Below, one piece after another: positions 8,587 to 14,324 of a stretch of 14,324 nt of DNA. The translations under genes and the position numbers were made by a program. The notes beneath the pieces were generated by a model. The model was not told the DNA's origin. It worked only from the letters and a program-made list of their open reading frames with translations, and searched no databases. The DNA lies in contig JAKVBZ010000112.1 of NCBI GenBank assembly GCA_022448645.1, positions 1 through 14,324 on the forward strand, in the 5' to 3' direction. This DNA is from Pirellulaceae bacterium. Lineage in GTDB: Bacteria; Planctomycetota; Planctomycetia; Pirellulales; Pirellulaceae. Numbering within the stretch: position 1 is the first letter of the stretch; every line of letters begins with the position of its first letter.

Positions 8587-8605
8587 CGTTGTTTCCCAAG
8601 CAACG
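8587..8605 (+). other. stem-loop upstream of the DUF362 gene
   Basis: CGTTGTTT (8587..8594) pairs with AAGCAACG (8598..8605) around a CCC loop, giving eight pairs with one G-U wobble in plus-strand RNA. It lies 78 nt upstream of the DUF362 start codon, so it is probably in the 5' leader of that mRNA. No riboswitch class is recognised. Confidence 0.35.
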
Positions 8606-8683
8606 TGCCCCGACGTGTTAGATTGACGTTCTCCACTTGAACAGACGTTTGAGACAAAGCGTTGGTTTTCGACGGAGCTATTC

Positions 8684-10048
8684 ATGACGAAACCATGTCC
8701 TAAACATTCACCGTCTTCTGAGTCTAGCGCCCCTGTTTGTCGTCGGACTTTTCTGGGCGGTGTCGCGGCAAGTACCCTCGCGAGCGGCGTTGCTGGGTGC
8801 GGTAATTCCGACTATCTCGGACGCCATTCGAAAAAGCAGTACGCTCAATCACCGTTTGTGGCCGCGTCAGATGCGACAGCCATGCCTGGCCCATTTCCGG
8901 GACGCGTCATTGAAGTGTCACACAACGGGTCCGTGGCGGCGGGTGTGCGGAGTCGGGACGCGGTCAAGTCGATGATCGATTACGGAATGGAACAGCTTGT
9001 TCCCGATGCCGAGACTCCAGTCGATGCGTGGCGTTATTTGTTCCAAAGAGGGGATCGTGTCGCCATCAAAGTAGTGCCGGTCGGAAAAGACCTCAAGCCG
9101 GGGCGAGTGAGAAGTGATCCCGGATGTGTCGTCGATCTCCAAAGACCTGGTTCGATTTCCAGCTATGAAGTCGTTCTGGAAGTGATCGACGGTCTGACGG
9201 CCGCGGGGGTGAACCTATCCGACATTTTGGTGACGGAGCGCTATCGCGACGACTTTTTGGCGGCTGGCTATAACCTGATTTTGCCCGAGGGGGTCCACTG
9301 GGAATGCTGTTCCGCCAGTTTCGATCTTGCGCAATTAGAAATCGATGGCCAGGTGCGCGGTGAAAGCCGCCAAAAAAATGTAGCCGGATACGATCGCGAC
9401 GTTTTTCGGGAGCTACCGTTTTGCCAACCGCGGACGATTCACGATCCGGAGGACGACCGCCGATTCCGCTCGCACTTGTCCAAGATTGTCACCCAAAAAG
9501 TAGATAAGGTCATTTCGATTCCGGTAGTGAAGGACCATCGGTCGGCCGGTGTCACGCTTGCCTTGAAAAACATGTCCCATGGATTTCACAATAACGTAGC
9601 GCGTAGTCACGTGGGGAATGACGTTCCCATGAGATTGAATCATTGCCAGACTTTCATTCCTGCCGTTTGTTCGTTGCCGCCCATACGCGAGAAATGTGTC
9701 CTACAGATACTTGACGGTTTGGTCGGTACGTACGAAGGCGGACCTGGCAGTTGGAGCTCTACCTTCGCCACTTGGGAATACAAATCCCTGTTGTTTGCGA
9801 CCGACCCGGTTGCCTTGGATCACATCGGTTGGGAGATCCTTGACGCGCAACGCGCCCAGGAAGGTTGGCCTAGCGTGGCCCGGATGGGGACAGACGCCCA
9901 GTCAGGAATTCAGGCAGAGCTCCAGGGGCGCGACGGATCTGAGAGATACCACATCCGCCAACCACAGCATGTGCCGTTGGCGGGAATTTTGGGGCTGGGC
10001 ACGTTCGACCGACGTGCGATCGACCACCAGCGATTTCAGATTGGGTGA
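8684..10048 (+). CDS. DUF362 family Tat-exported lipoprotein
   Basis: The product is 454 residues. The start ATG has GGAG 6 nt upstream. The N-terminus has a twin-arginine motif (CRRTFLGG, about 19-26), a short hydrophobic stretch and a lipobox V-A-G-C with C39. Together these suggest a Tat-exported, membrane-anchored lipoprotein. The DUF362 core spans roughly residues 120-390: GDRVAIKVVPV (123-133), VDKVISIPVVKDHRSAGVTL (273-292) followed by ALKNMSHG, ILDGLVGTYEGGPG (342-355) and FATDPVALDHIGWEILD (371-387). DUF362 occurs in bacteria and archaea, sometimes fused to a 4Fe-4S ferredoxin domain. Here no CxxCxxC cluster motif is visible, so this is the stand-alone exported form. Its biochemical function is unknown. 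It is the only plus-strand gene in the window and ends 25 bp from the stop of the convergent symporter gene. Confidence 0.9.
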   Translation: MTKPCPKHSPSSESSAPVCRRTFLGGVAASTLASGVAGCGNSDYLGRHSKKQYAQSPFVAASDATAMPGPFPGRVIEVSHNGSVAAGVRSRDAVKSMIDYGMEQLVPDAETPVDAWRYLFQRGDRVAIKVVPVGKDLKPGRVRSDPGCVVDLQRPGSISSYEVVLEVIDGLTAAGVNLSDILVTERYRDDFLAAGYNLILPEGVHWECCSASFDLAQLEIDGQVRGESRQKNVAGYDRDVFRELPFCQPRTIHDPEDDRRFRSHLSKIVTQKVDKVISIPVVKDHRSAGVTLALKNMSHGFHNNVARSHVGNDVPMRLNHCQTFIPAVCSLPPIREKCVLQILDGLVGTYEGGPGSWSSTFATWEYKSLLFATDPVALDHIGWEILDAQRAQEGWPSVARMGTDAQSGIQAELQGRDGSERYHIRQPQHVPLAGILGLGTFDRRAIDHQRFQIG

Positions 10049-10073
10049 TAGCAGGGTGGGCGAGGGTTTCAGG

Positions 10074-11555
10074 TTACGTTTTCGCGCTGACCGTTTCAGG
10101 GTCGACAGAAGACGGGAACATCAAACTGCTGATCCACCCCACGACCAACGTCGGCACACAGGTAAAGGCACCGTACCACCAGTGCGAAACATTGGTCCCG
10201 TACCAAACGGCTGTCAGCACGATTGCTCCGGCGACAAACCCGATCCATGCACCGCGGCTGTTCGCTCGCTTAGACAACATCGCCAGCAGGAACAGGCCGA
10301 GCATCGGGCCGAAGAGCGCACCGCTAATTTTAATGATGATGTCGAATACGTTTTTTCCAAACACTGGGACCAATAATGAGGCTGCAATGGTGAGCAGTCC
10401 AAATCCGACACACAGCCATCGACTAAACTTCACGCCGGGATGACGTCCTGACATCCAATCGATGGTAATGGTTAAAGTTAAGCAATTGATGCCACTGTCG
10501 ATGCTGCTCATCGCAGCTGCAAACAGACCGGCGATAAGTAAACCGGCTAACCCAAATCGCGGGATTTCAGTGACCACGAAGAGCGGTAAAAGCTGATCCT
10601 GACGATCCGGGGTTATCGAAGTCGGAAAACCGCTTGCGCCTGGCTGGTGGTAGAAAGCGAATAGCGTCGTCCCGATGAGAAAGAATAACAGGCAGATTCC
10701 GGAAACCATGACCGCATTGACGACCAAGCATCTCCGGGCATCCGCAATGGTAGGTACTGAAACGAAACGCTGGACCGTTCCCAGAGAGATGGCTTTGGCA
10801 GGTAGATAGACAAACATGCCAAAGGCGACTGCGGAAAAGAAATTGGCGCGATCAGTCAGGTCGAACCGCATGTCGAACATTTCGAATTTGTCGGCGGCCG
10901 TTCCTATTTGGCATACCGATTCCCATCCGCCGTCAATTTTCCCCAACGCCATGACAAAAACGACCGCCATCCCGCCTCCCAGCGTGATTGCTTGTAACAC
11001 GTCGGTCCAAATCACGGCCTTCACACCTCCCAAGGCGGTATAAAGCGTCGCGAATAATCCGACACTTACCAGCGTCATCGTGAGTTGCTGCGGCGATAAT
11101 TCGAGCACGGCTTGTAAGATTACTCCTACGGCAAACAACATACTTCCCATCCAACCAATGGTGTAAACGGTCGACAACGCGCTGCAGAGCCTGCGAACAG
11201 AACGATCGAAACGTAGCTCCATATACTCGTATGGACTGGTCACCTGCAGTCGGTGGTACAACGGAATAAACCAAATCCATATCACCGGTGTCACAAACAG
11301 TGGAATGAAGAGAATCGCCAGATAGAGATGGTAGTCCTCAAATGCTGCTTCACGTGGCATCCCCACAAACGAAAGTGAACTAAACGTAGTCGCAAACATG
11401 GAGAGCCCGACCGGTAACCAGTTCATCGTGCGACCGCCGACGAAATAATCTTCGTTGGAATGCTGTTCGCCCGCAAATTTCAATCCGAGCGCAAGCACGA
11501 CCGTGATATAAAGCACGAAAAACGTCCAGTCGAGTGTGCCTAGTGATATCGACAT
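10074..11555 (-). CDS. sodium:solute symporter (SSS/SLC5 family)
   Basis: The product is 493 residues, a normal length for the family, with about 13 hydrophobic segments through the protein. Landmarks are EDYFVGGRTMNWLPVGLSMF (about 35-54) and ATTFSSLSFVGMP (about 55-67) near the first helices, the SSS signature region ALGGVKAVIWTDVLQ (about 174-188), LGTVQRFVSV (about 258-267) and FAAAMSSIDSGINCL (about 345-359), where the S-S-x-D run matches the conserved Na+-site helix. It is an inner-membrane Na+-coupled importer. The substrate cannot be read from sequence; SLC5-type relatives carry sugars, sialic acid, monocarboxylates, vitamins or iodide. The ATG at 11555 gives a sensible short N-terminus before the first helix, although the Shine-Dalgarno is weak (an AGGA about 15 nt upstream is too far). 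The amidase gene lies 357 bp upstream on the same strand, so an operon is possible but not evident. Confidence 0.93.
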   Translation of the reverse strand: MSISLGTLDWTFFVLYITVVLALGLKFAGEQHSNEDYFVGGRTMNWLPVGLSMFATTFSSLSFVGMPREAAFEDYHLYLAILFIPLFVTPVIWIWFIPLYHRLQVTSPYEYMELRFDRSVRRLCSALSTVYTIGWMGSMLFAVGVILQAVLELSPQQLTMTLVSVGLFATLYTALGGVKAVIWTDVLQAITLGGGMAVVFVMALGKIDGGWESVCQIGTAADKFEMFDMRFDLTDRANFFSAVAFGMFVYLPAKAISLGTVQRFVSVPTIADARRCLVVNAVMVSGICLLFFLIGTTLFAFYHQPGASGFPTSITPDRQDQLLPLFVVTEIPRFGLAGLLIAGLFAAAMSSIDSGINCLTLTITIDWMSGRHPGVKFSRWLCVGFGLLTIAASLLVPVFGKNVFDIIIKISGALFGPMLGLFLLAMLSKRANSRGAWIGFVAGAIVLTAVWYGTNVSHWWYGAFTCVPTLVVGWISSLMFPSSVDPETVSAKT

Positions 11556-11912
11556 GTTGGAACCCGCGGTCCTGTGGTGGCTTTCAGGGATGACTCAAAA
11601 CTATTTTCAAGTTTATGGGAAATCTATATTGAAAGAACGAACAAGAGCAAGCGTAGCGAGCAGAGTAAACCATTTACGTTTTCTCAGTTACCTTCTGTTC
11701 TATCAAGTCCGGTTCACAGCAGGACCCTGCTTGAGAGCTGCGGAAGATGTTTTTTAGCGGCTCCTATTGGGATGAGGAGAGTCGGTGACAAGCGTTTTCT
11801 ATGATTTCGTTGACCGTTTGTCCCGGTCGAGCTAACTCACTAACAATCTTTTCCCTTCTACGCAACACGTTGGTTTCGGACTTCCCACCCTGCTATCCAC
11901 TGCACGCTTGGC
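11556..11912. other. intergenic region, no recognised gene
   Basis: This lies between the amidase stop and the symporter start, both on the minus strand, and should contain the symporter promoter. A small inverted repeat is present, AGCAGG (11718..11723) with CCTGCT (11726..11731), separated by only 2 nt. No coding frame has family resemblance and no T-tailed terminator is clear. Confidence 0.45.
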
Positions 11913-13331
11913 TTAAATCGCCACGGCTGGCTTCGATTTCCAGTGGCCGGTAGCCTGCTCAAAAGCGTGGGCCAACTGTAGGACTCCGAAATCATCCTGA
12001 TGTCGGCCGACGATCTGGACGCCAACGGGCAATCCGTCATCTGTGAATCCGGCGGGGACGGAAATCGCGGGCAACCCCGTAACCGTAATGAAGTAGCAAG
12101 ACTTCATCCAGTCAATGTAGGTCTCCATTTTGGTTCCTTCGATTTCTGACACATAGGGCTCCGTGACATCAAATGGGGGAACCTGGTTCACTGGCAGCAC
12201 CAAATATTCGTAATGTTTCATGAATTCTCGCACACGGTGGTAGAGTTCGGTCCGTTTGTACTCTGCTCGCGCAATTTGCGGGCCAGTTAGTTTTATCCCT
12301 TGTTCTACGTCCCAGATGACCGTCTCTTTTATCTGGTTGCGGTGAGTTTGTAAGAGTTCCGCGAACTTTAGCTCCATTCGCCAGGCCCGCCAAACCTTAA
12401 AAACTTCATCCGCATCGCTGAAATCTGGCTCATCGTCATCGACCTGGCAGCCCAAATCTTCAAACACGGAGCGGCGGGCCGACAACACATCGGTCACTCG
12501 TGAATCGACCGGCAAGCCTCCCAGGTCTTGGCTCCAAGCGATGCGGACGCCGTTAAAGTCTCGTTCAAGGGACTGCCGAAACAACTCGCCAGGTTGAGCA
12601 ATAGCGATCGGTGAGCGCGGATCGGGACCAGCCATCGTGCTCAACAGCAGCGCTGTGTCTTCGACAGTGCGGGCCATCGGTCCTTGGACCGAGATGGGAA
12701 ACCAGGCCGCGTCACTGGGCCAAACGGGAACTCGACCGGGCGATGTTCGAAAGCCAACGACGTTGCAAAAATTCCCTGGATTCCGCAGCGAGCCGCCTGT
12801 GTCGCTTCCGTCGGCAATCGGAACCATTCCACATGCCAATGCCACTGCAGCGCCGCCGCTACTGCCACCACACGTCTTGGAGAGACCGTACGGATTGAGA
12901 GTTGCTCCAAAGATATCGTTATACGTTTGCGAACCGGCGCCGAATTCAGGCACATTCGTTTTACCCAGTGTGATTGCTCCCGCTTCACGAACGCGTTGAA
13001 TGATCAACCCGTCTTCCTCGGGGACATGGTCGGCAAAGATAGGAGATCCATAGGTCGTGCGGATGCCTTTCGTAGGGACCAGGTCCTTGTGGGCGACTGG
13101 TAGCCCGTGTAGGGGGCCCACCTTTCGCTTTTGTGCGAGAGCTTCGTCCGCTTCGTCAGCTTGTTGGAGTGCCGACTCGCTGACGAGCGTGACGATAGCG
13201 TTGACCTTGGGATTGACGCGTTCAATCTGGGCTAGGTGTGCTTGCATGACCTCGCGGCACGACAATTCTTTGGAGCGAATTCGTTTGGCTAAGTCTGTGG
13301 CTGTCAAAAAGCAAATTTCGGAATGGGACAC
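11913..13331 (-). CDS. amidase signature (AS) family hydrolase
   Basis: The product is 472 residues, standard for the amidase signature family. The Ser-cisSer-Lys triad is complete: K82 in GLPVAHKDL, the cis-Ser S157 in the glycine-rich motif CGGSSGGAAVALA, and the nucleophile S181 in DGSDTGGSLRNP. The C-terminal region has the usual TGLPAISVPAGFTDDGLPVG element. The family hydrolyses carboxylic amides or aryl-acyl amides, and relatives include GatA. Nothing here shows GatB or GatC nearby, so a free-standing catabolic amidase is more likely than a tRNA amidotransferase subunit. No signal peptide is seen, so it should be cytoplasmic. The start is GTG at 13331, supported by AAGGA 7 nt upstream and by MSHSEICFLTATDLAKRIR aligning with typical N-termini. 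The substrate is unknown. The symporter downstream on the same strand might import it, but this is only a guess. Confidence 0.93.
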   Translation of the reverse strand: MSHSEICFLTATDLAKRIRSKELSCREVMQAHLAQIERVNPKVNAIVTLVSESALQQADEADEALAQKRKVGPLHGLPVAHKDLVPTKGIRTTYGSPIFADHVPEEDGLIIQRVREAGAITLGKTNVPEFGAGSQTYNDIFGATLNPYGLSKTCGGSSGGAAVALACGMVPIADGSDTGGSLRNPGNFCNVVGFRTSPGRVPVWPSDAAWFPISVQGPMARTVEDTALLLSTMAGPDPRSPIAIAQPGELFRQSLERDFNGVRIAWSQDLGGLPVDSRVTDVLSARRSVFEDLGCQVDDDEPDFSDADEVFKVWRAWRMELKFAELLQTHRNQIKETVIWDVEQGIKLTGPQIARAEYKRTELYHRVREFMKHYEYLVLPVNQVPPFDVTEPYVSEIEGTKMETYIDWMKSCYFITVTGLPAISVPAGFTDDGLPVGVQIVGRHQDDFGVLQLAHAFEQATGHWKSKPAVAI

Positions 13332-13646
13332 CGCGTGTTCCTTTCAACAATGTAAAATCACGAGGAGTTTAGGATTTGTCGGATGCTGGTTTGTGCATAC
13401 GGGATGAGTGCTGTTTCAAAACTCTGTCTTATTTAGAACGCTTTCATTGCCAGCTCTTGGATCCTCTTCGGGTGGCCTATCAATCAAGGAAGAGTTCTGG
13501 TGCCTGGTGTTGTCGTATCGGGTGATTTTCTGGTATGCGATGCGACAGTGTACAGGGCGGTTAGCAAACGTGATTGTTTTCATCAAAGCCACGTCAGTGA
13601 TAAAGCGATTGCTGGGGAATGTATCCATTTCGTAGCCAGCGATGCA

Positions 13647-13666
13647 TCGCAAAAGGTCGCAAAAGA
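13647..13666. repeat. 10-nt tandem duplication
   Basis: TCGCAAAAGG is followed at once by TCGCAAAAGA, two units matching at 9 of 10 positions. It is probably a small slippage product in non-coding DNA. Confidence 0.4.
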
Positions 13667-13710
13667 GAAATGTGTCCACCCGGATTCCGCGAAACTTAGC
13701 AAGGTCTCGC

Positions 13711-13774
13711 TGGGTGACGCATGTCTAGCTGTCCCGCTAGGACTCGAACCTACAACCCGATGTGGGTGACACAT
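13711..13774. repeat. imperfect direct repeat flanking the tRNA-like relic
   Basis: TGGGTGACGCAT (13711..13722) and TGGGTGACACAT (13763..13774) match at 11 of 12 positions. The two copies are offset by 52 bp, and the T-arm and acceptor-like part of the relic lies between them. They could mark a duplication or an old insertion. Confidence 0.4.
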
Positions 13775-13775
13775 T
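13730..13775 (-). pseudogene. degenerate tRNA 3'-half-like sequence
   Basis: Read on the minus strand, the parts come in tRNA order and spacing: an anticodon-arm-like hairpin (ATGT ... ACAT around the 7-nt loop GTCACCC, 13774..13760), a 5-nt variable loop GGGTT (13758..13754), a T-arm with stem GTAGG/CCTAG (four of five pairs), loop TTCGAGT (13748..13742), and a 3' acceptor-like CGGGACA (13736..13730). The T-loop matches the conserved TTCRANT pattern. No D-arm with the conserved GG can be found. A TGTCC that could serve as 5' acceptor (13806..13802) gives only five of seven pairs, and no CCA follows. The loop would read as CAC (Val), but position 37 is C, which is unusual. It is best seen as a tRNA remnant, for example from integration at a tRNA 3' end, and not as a working tRNA. 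Confidence 0.35.
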
Positions 13776-13949
13776 GGAATCGTGTTGGTGTGGTGAACGT
13801 TGGACAGGACTTAGCACTTTGCGGCATTGATAAGGTATTGGAGTCGTATCGGCCCACAATGTTTAATTTCTGTTGGGTCCTGGAGCTAATCTACTCCGAA
13901 ACTTCAGCTCGACAATCCCCCTCAGGGCAAATCTAGCGGTGGGAGCAAC

Positions 13950-14324
13950 CTACGTCTCAAAGTCTGTTACGTGAGGAGGGCGGCCGATTTTCCGGTCCAG
14001 TCGATAAAGCTTATCTATATCCGGTCCGAACTTCACCGCGACCGTGAGCGATCGGTCGGCCGCTGATGCGGCGGCTCCGTGCCAGAGGTTGGTGATCATG
14101 AAATAGCGTGCTCCGGAGTCGTCTCGAAAGAAGCCGATCAGCGCGTCCCTGCCATCGCCGACCTGCTCAATCGAAACGCTGACGATACGGTCGTCACCGC
14201 TGGCGTCGGGGCCCATGCCTTCGTGCCTATCGGCAACTTGTTTGCAGTGGTCGTGTCCCCGTTTTGGTGGCGACCCGGTACGTACCGCACGTCGGTGCTG
14301 GTCAGGAATCGCATGGCTGCGCCG
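13950..14324 (-). CDS. C-terminal part of an unidentified (probably secreted) protein, apparently frameshifted; runs off right edge
   Basis: The frame ending at the stop 13950..13952 is open to the window edge, but only its last 85 or so codons look like protein: IVSVSIEQVGDGRDALIGFF, RYFMITNLWHG and DKLYRLDRKIG. Upstream of about 14210 this frame reads as an Arg/His-rich shadow. The neighbouring frame gives a sensible sequence, MRFLTSTDVRYVPGRHQNGD then NKLPIGTKAWAP, also open to the edge. One extra C in the GGGCCCC run (minus strand, 14214..14208) would join the two as ...GTKAWAPDASGDDRIVS.... The composition recalls C-terminal beta-sandwich regions of large planctomycete exported, carbohydrate-related proteins, but no family can be named. 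An isolated start at 14216 would give an 88-residue product and is probably an artefact of the shift. The end, HVTDFET, comes soon after LDRKIG and may itself be truncated. The gene lies close to the tRNA-like relic. Confidence 0.55.
   Translation of the reverse strand, partial: RRSHAIPDQHRRAVRTGSPPKRGHDHCKQVADRHEGMGPDASGDDRIVSVSIEQVGDGRDALIGFFRDDSGARYFMITNLWHGAAASAADRSLTVAVKFGPDIDKLYRLDRKIGRPPHVTDFET

Larger units (their letters stand above)
8135..8683. other. divergent intergenic region with stem-loops
   Basis: This 549-bp gap separates the divergently transcribed 1120-residue gene (-) and the DUF362 gene (+), so it should hold both promoters. TATAAA-like hexamers occur on the minus strand near 8207..8212 and on the plus strand near 8569..8574, but neither has a convincing -35 element. 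Besides the two stem-loops listed separately there is a weaker one, TGCCAA (8527..8532) with TTGGCA (8540..8545). No coding frame is convincing; a 63-codon minus-strand frame at 8224..8415 is proline- and serine-rich, lacks a Shine-Dalgarno and is not called. Confidence 0.55.
13332..13949. other. intergenic region, mostly unexplained, with repeats and a tRNA-like relic
   Basis: This gap of about 620 bp separates the amidase start from the stop of the right-edge gene. It contains a small tandem duplication, TCGCAAAAGG/TCGCAAAAGA (13647..13666), a tRNA 3'-half-like sequence (13730..13775) and an imperfect direct repeat around it (13711..13722 and 13763..13774). Frames of 60 to 90 codons exist on both strands and overlap each other. 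None has a convincing Shine-Dalgarno or family resemblance, so none is called. Confidence 0.45.

Noticed and set aside
9696..10376. 226-codon plus-strand frame
   Set aside because: It overlaps the end of DUF362 in another frame and then runs antisense to the symporter C-terminus. Its Arg/His/Ser-rich composition is that of a shadow.
13416..13679. 87-codon minus-strand frame between amidase and the right-edge gene
   Set aside because: Overlapping frames of similar size exist on the other strand, there is no Shine-Dalgarno and the sequence suggests no family.
13730..13806. A complete functional tRNA-Val(CAC)
   Set aside because: The D-arm region has no GG and no stem, the acceptor pairs at only five of seven positions, the T-stem has a mismatch and position 37 is C. 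Only a relic is supported.
14208..14214. Programmed -1 ribosomal frameshift site
   Set aside because: The run does not fit the X XXY YYZ heptamer in the required frame and no downstream pseudoknot is evident. A one-base deletion or sequencing error is simpler.
1..14324. CRISPR arrays, insertion sequences, defence islands or toxin-antitoxin pairs
   Set aside because: No regularly spaced repeats, transposase-like product, terminal inverted repeats with target duplications, or small paired genes of that kind were seen.

Overview
The window looks like a chromosomal piece from a Planctomycetota bacterium, probably Pirellulales-like. The main evidence is the gene pair at 564..4492: a large secreted protein with a planctomycete-type cytochrome c domain, DUF1549 and DUF1553, followed by a DUF1501 protein. 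This pair is present in many copies in planctomycete genomes and is rare elsewhere. A Tat-exported lipoprotein, a very large secreted hydrolase-like protein and weak Shine-Dalgarno signals on several genes fit the same group. No genus can be named from the sequence alone.

Layout from left to right. (1) 1..212 (-) is the N-terminus of a secreted protein that runs off the left edge. (2) 213..563 is non-coding and holds a candidate -10 box for that gene. (3) 564..1967 (-) is DUF1501 and 1991..4492 (-) is PSCyt1/DUF1549/DUF1553. They form one transcription unit, with the cytochrome gene upstream. A 26-nt near-perfect palindrome lies just upstream of it (4546..4571). (4) 4772..8134 (-) encodes a 1120-residue secreted protein with a TIM-barrel-like core, resembling a clan GH-A glycoside hydrolase. 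(5) 8135..8683 is a divergent intergenic region with two strong stem-loops. (6) 8684..10048 (+) is a DUF362 protein with a twin-arginine lipoprotein signal. (7) 10074..11555 (-) is a sodium:solute symporter, tail-to-tail with DUF362 and only 25 bp away. (8) 11913..13331 (-) is an amidase-signature hydrolase. (9) 13332..13949 is non-coding and contains a degenerate tRNA 3'-half-like relic. (10) 13950..14324 (-) is the C-terminus of a protein running off the right edge, which appears to carry a frameshift.

Taken together this is ordinary planctomycete catabolic gene content: exported proteins that act on complex carbon outside the cytoplasm or in the periplasm, one Na+-driven uptake system and one cytoplasmic amidase. 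No defence system, mobile element with intact ends, CRISPR array, rRNA or biosynthetic cluster is visible. The items most worth a second look are the unclassified 1120-residue hydrolase, the palindrome upstream of the cytochrome gene, the probable frameshift at the right edge and the tRNA relic next to it.
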